Below are positions 63,371 to 64,000 of a stretch of 64,000 nt of DNA, piece after piece; positions within the stretch are counted from its first letter, which is position 1; each line of letters starts with the position of its first letter. The notes under the pieces were generated by a model, which made no database searches, was not told the DNA's origin, and saw only the letters and a program-made list of their open reading frames with translations. The stretch comes from an uncultured Verrucomicrobiota bacterium (lineage in GTDB: Bacteria; Verrucomicrobiota; Verrucomicrobiia; Limisphaerales; UBA1319), in contig CAIMWS010000166.1 in the NCBI GenBank assembly GCA_903845125.1, positions 1 through 64,000 on the forward strand, read 5' to 3'. Position numbers and translations under genes: made by a program.

Positions 63371-64000
63371 TTATTGGCCATCCCCCTGGCCGCCCACTAC
63401 CCGGTCGATTGCCTCCTTCACCATTTCAACTTCTTTCCAGCTCGTTTCACGCCCAAGCGAAAACCTCACCAAGGCATTGGCTTCCGCCGGGTTTACCCCC
63501 ATGGCCAGCAGCACATGCGAGGCTTGGATCGAACCTGCCGCGCAGGCGGATCCACTGGAAACACAGACCCCCGCCAAATCAAAGCCGGCCACCAACGTCA
63601 GATTATCGGAGTTTTTAACGGTAAAGGCAACGGTATTCGCCAAGCTTCGCTCCAAACTCCCCTGGATCGTTACCCCGGCATACCCTTTAAGGTGCTTTCT
63701 GAGTGCTTCAACTTTGGCCATTAAGTCAGCCTTGGGGAAAACCGGTTCCGCCAAAAACCGTTCGCAAACCTCCGCCAAACCGATGATCCCTGGCAGGTTT
63801 TCGGTCCCTGCCCGGTGCTCATGCTCATGTCCGCCCCCCAGGATCTGCGAATCCAAACCGGTTCCGGAACGGATGAATAAAGCGCCAATACCCTTGGGGC
63901 CGTACAGTTTATGGGCGCACACCGAAACCAGGCTGGCATTGAATTGAGACACTGAAACGACCGGTTCTTTGCCGAACCATTGCGTGGCGTCGGTATGGAA
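63371..64000 (-). CDS. Cysteine desulfurase (NifS/IscS family), 5' truncated by window edge
   Basis: The frame remains open to the window edge, so only the C-terminal 209 residues are seen. It is a PLP enzyme that takes sulfur from cysteine for Fe-S clusters and tRNA thiolation. Visible marks are the PLP-binding Asp in FHTDATQ, the PLP lysine in SVCAHKLYGPKG, HRAGTENLPG, and the active-site cysteine in SSGSACAAGS. A short active-site loop around that cysteine (SGSACAAGS) fits group I. An 11-bp near-tandem pair of GCACGTTATT lies across its 3' end (63355-63375). No start or upstream partner is visible. Confidence 0.93.
   Translation of the reverse strand, partial: FHTDATQWFGKEPVVSVSQFNASLVSVCAHKLYGPKGIGALFIRSGTGLDSQILGGGHEHEHRAGTENLPGIIGLAEVCERFLAEPVFPKADLMAKVEALRKHLKGYAGVTIQGSLERSLANTVAFTVKNSDNLTLVAGFDLAGVCVSSGSACAAGSIQASHVLLAMGVNPAEANALVRFSLGRETSWKEVEMVKEAIDRVVGGQGDGQ

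Noticed and set aside
63355-63375. GCACGTTATT pair as an iteron origin
   Set aside because: Only two copies, and they overlap the end of the cysteine desulfurase gene; too little for an origin.
1-64000. tRNA or rRNA genes
   Set aside because: No cloverleaf-like or rRNA-like stretch was noticed by eye in the intergenic gaps; a dedicated scan would be needed to exclude them fully.

Overview
The window looks like a chromosomal segment of a high-GC member of the Verrucomicrobiota, most likely the Limisphaerales/Pedosphaerales side. This is inferred from gene content: a PEP-CTERM protein, a prepilin-like protein with a GFTLIE cleavage site, several Tat-exported Gfo/Idh/MocA oxidoreductases, long HEAT-repeat proteins with carbohydrate-binding domains, and large secreted repeat proteins ending in a short beta domain typical of that phylum. 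No rRNA, tRNA, CRISPR array or intact insertion sequence was seen.

Layout. 1-1500 holds the end of a surface protein and a PEP-CTERM protein with a P-domain-like body, closed by a clear terminator. 1806-3901 is an OmpR-type two-component pair (minus strand), divergent from a large propeller receptor at 4260-6932 that has no kinase domain. 7021-20365 is saccharide catabolism: a Tat oxidoreductase, then on the minus strand an apparent operon of MFS transporter, GH29 alpha-L-fucosidase, nitrilase-family hydrolase and tandem esterase, then a HEAT/NPCBM protein, another oxidoreductase and a flavodoxin. 20587-27672 has a prepilin-like protein, a broken Rpn-family nuclease, a lipoprotein and a 1344-residue propeller/CxxCH/HEAT protein. 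27793-33005 holds a thioesterase, a zinc-ribbon membrane protein and an exopolysaccharide export pair, one member being a fusion of chain-length regulator, degenerate kinase domain and export protein.

33491-41239 is a block of secreted repeat proteins: two divergent beta-propeller proteins, a beta-helix protein, and a tryptophan-repeat protein coupled to it by an ATGA overlap. 41428-45307 is a WD40-histidine kinase with its LuxR-type response regulator, followed by an unrecognised two-gene unit, a CotH-like protein with an EF-hand, and an RND efflux adaptor/pump pair. 53367-58613 is a second minus-strand sugar cluster: two Gfo/Idh/MocA enzymes, a TIM-barrel isomerase/epimerase and an isochorismatase-ThuA fusion, possibly handling 3-keto-glycosides. 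The right end is housekeeping: hflX, miaA, lspA, dnaN and a cysteine desulfurase cut by the window edge.

Taken together, the genes suggest a polysaccharide-degrading bacterium with many exported enzymes, elaborate surface proteins and capsule export. All functions are read from motifs and neighbours; no database search was run.
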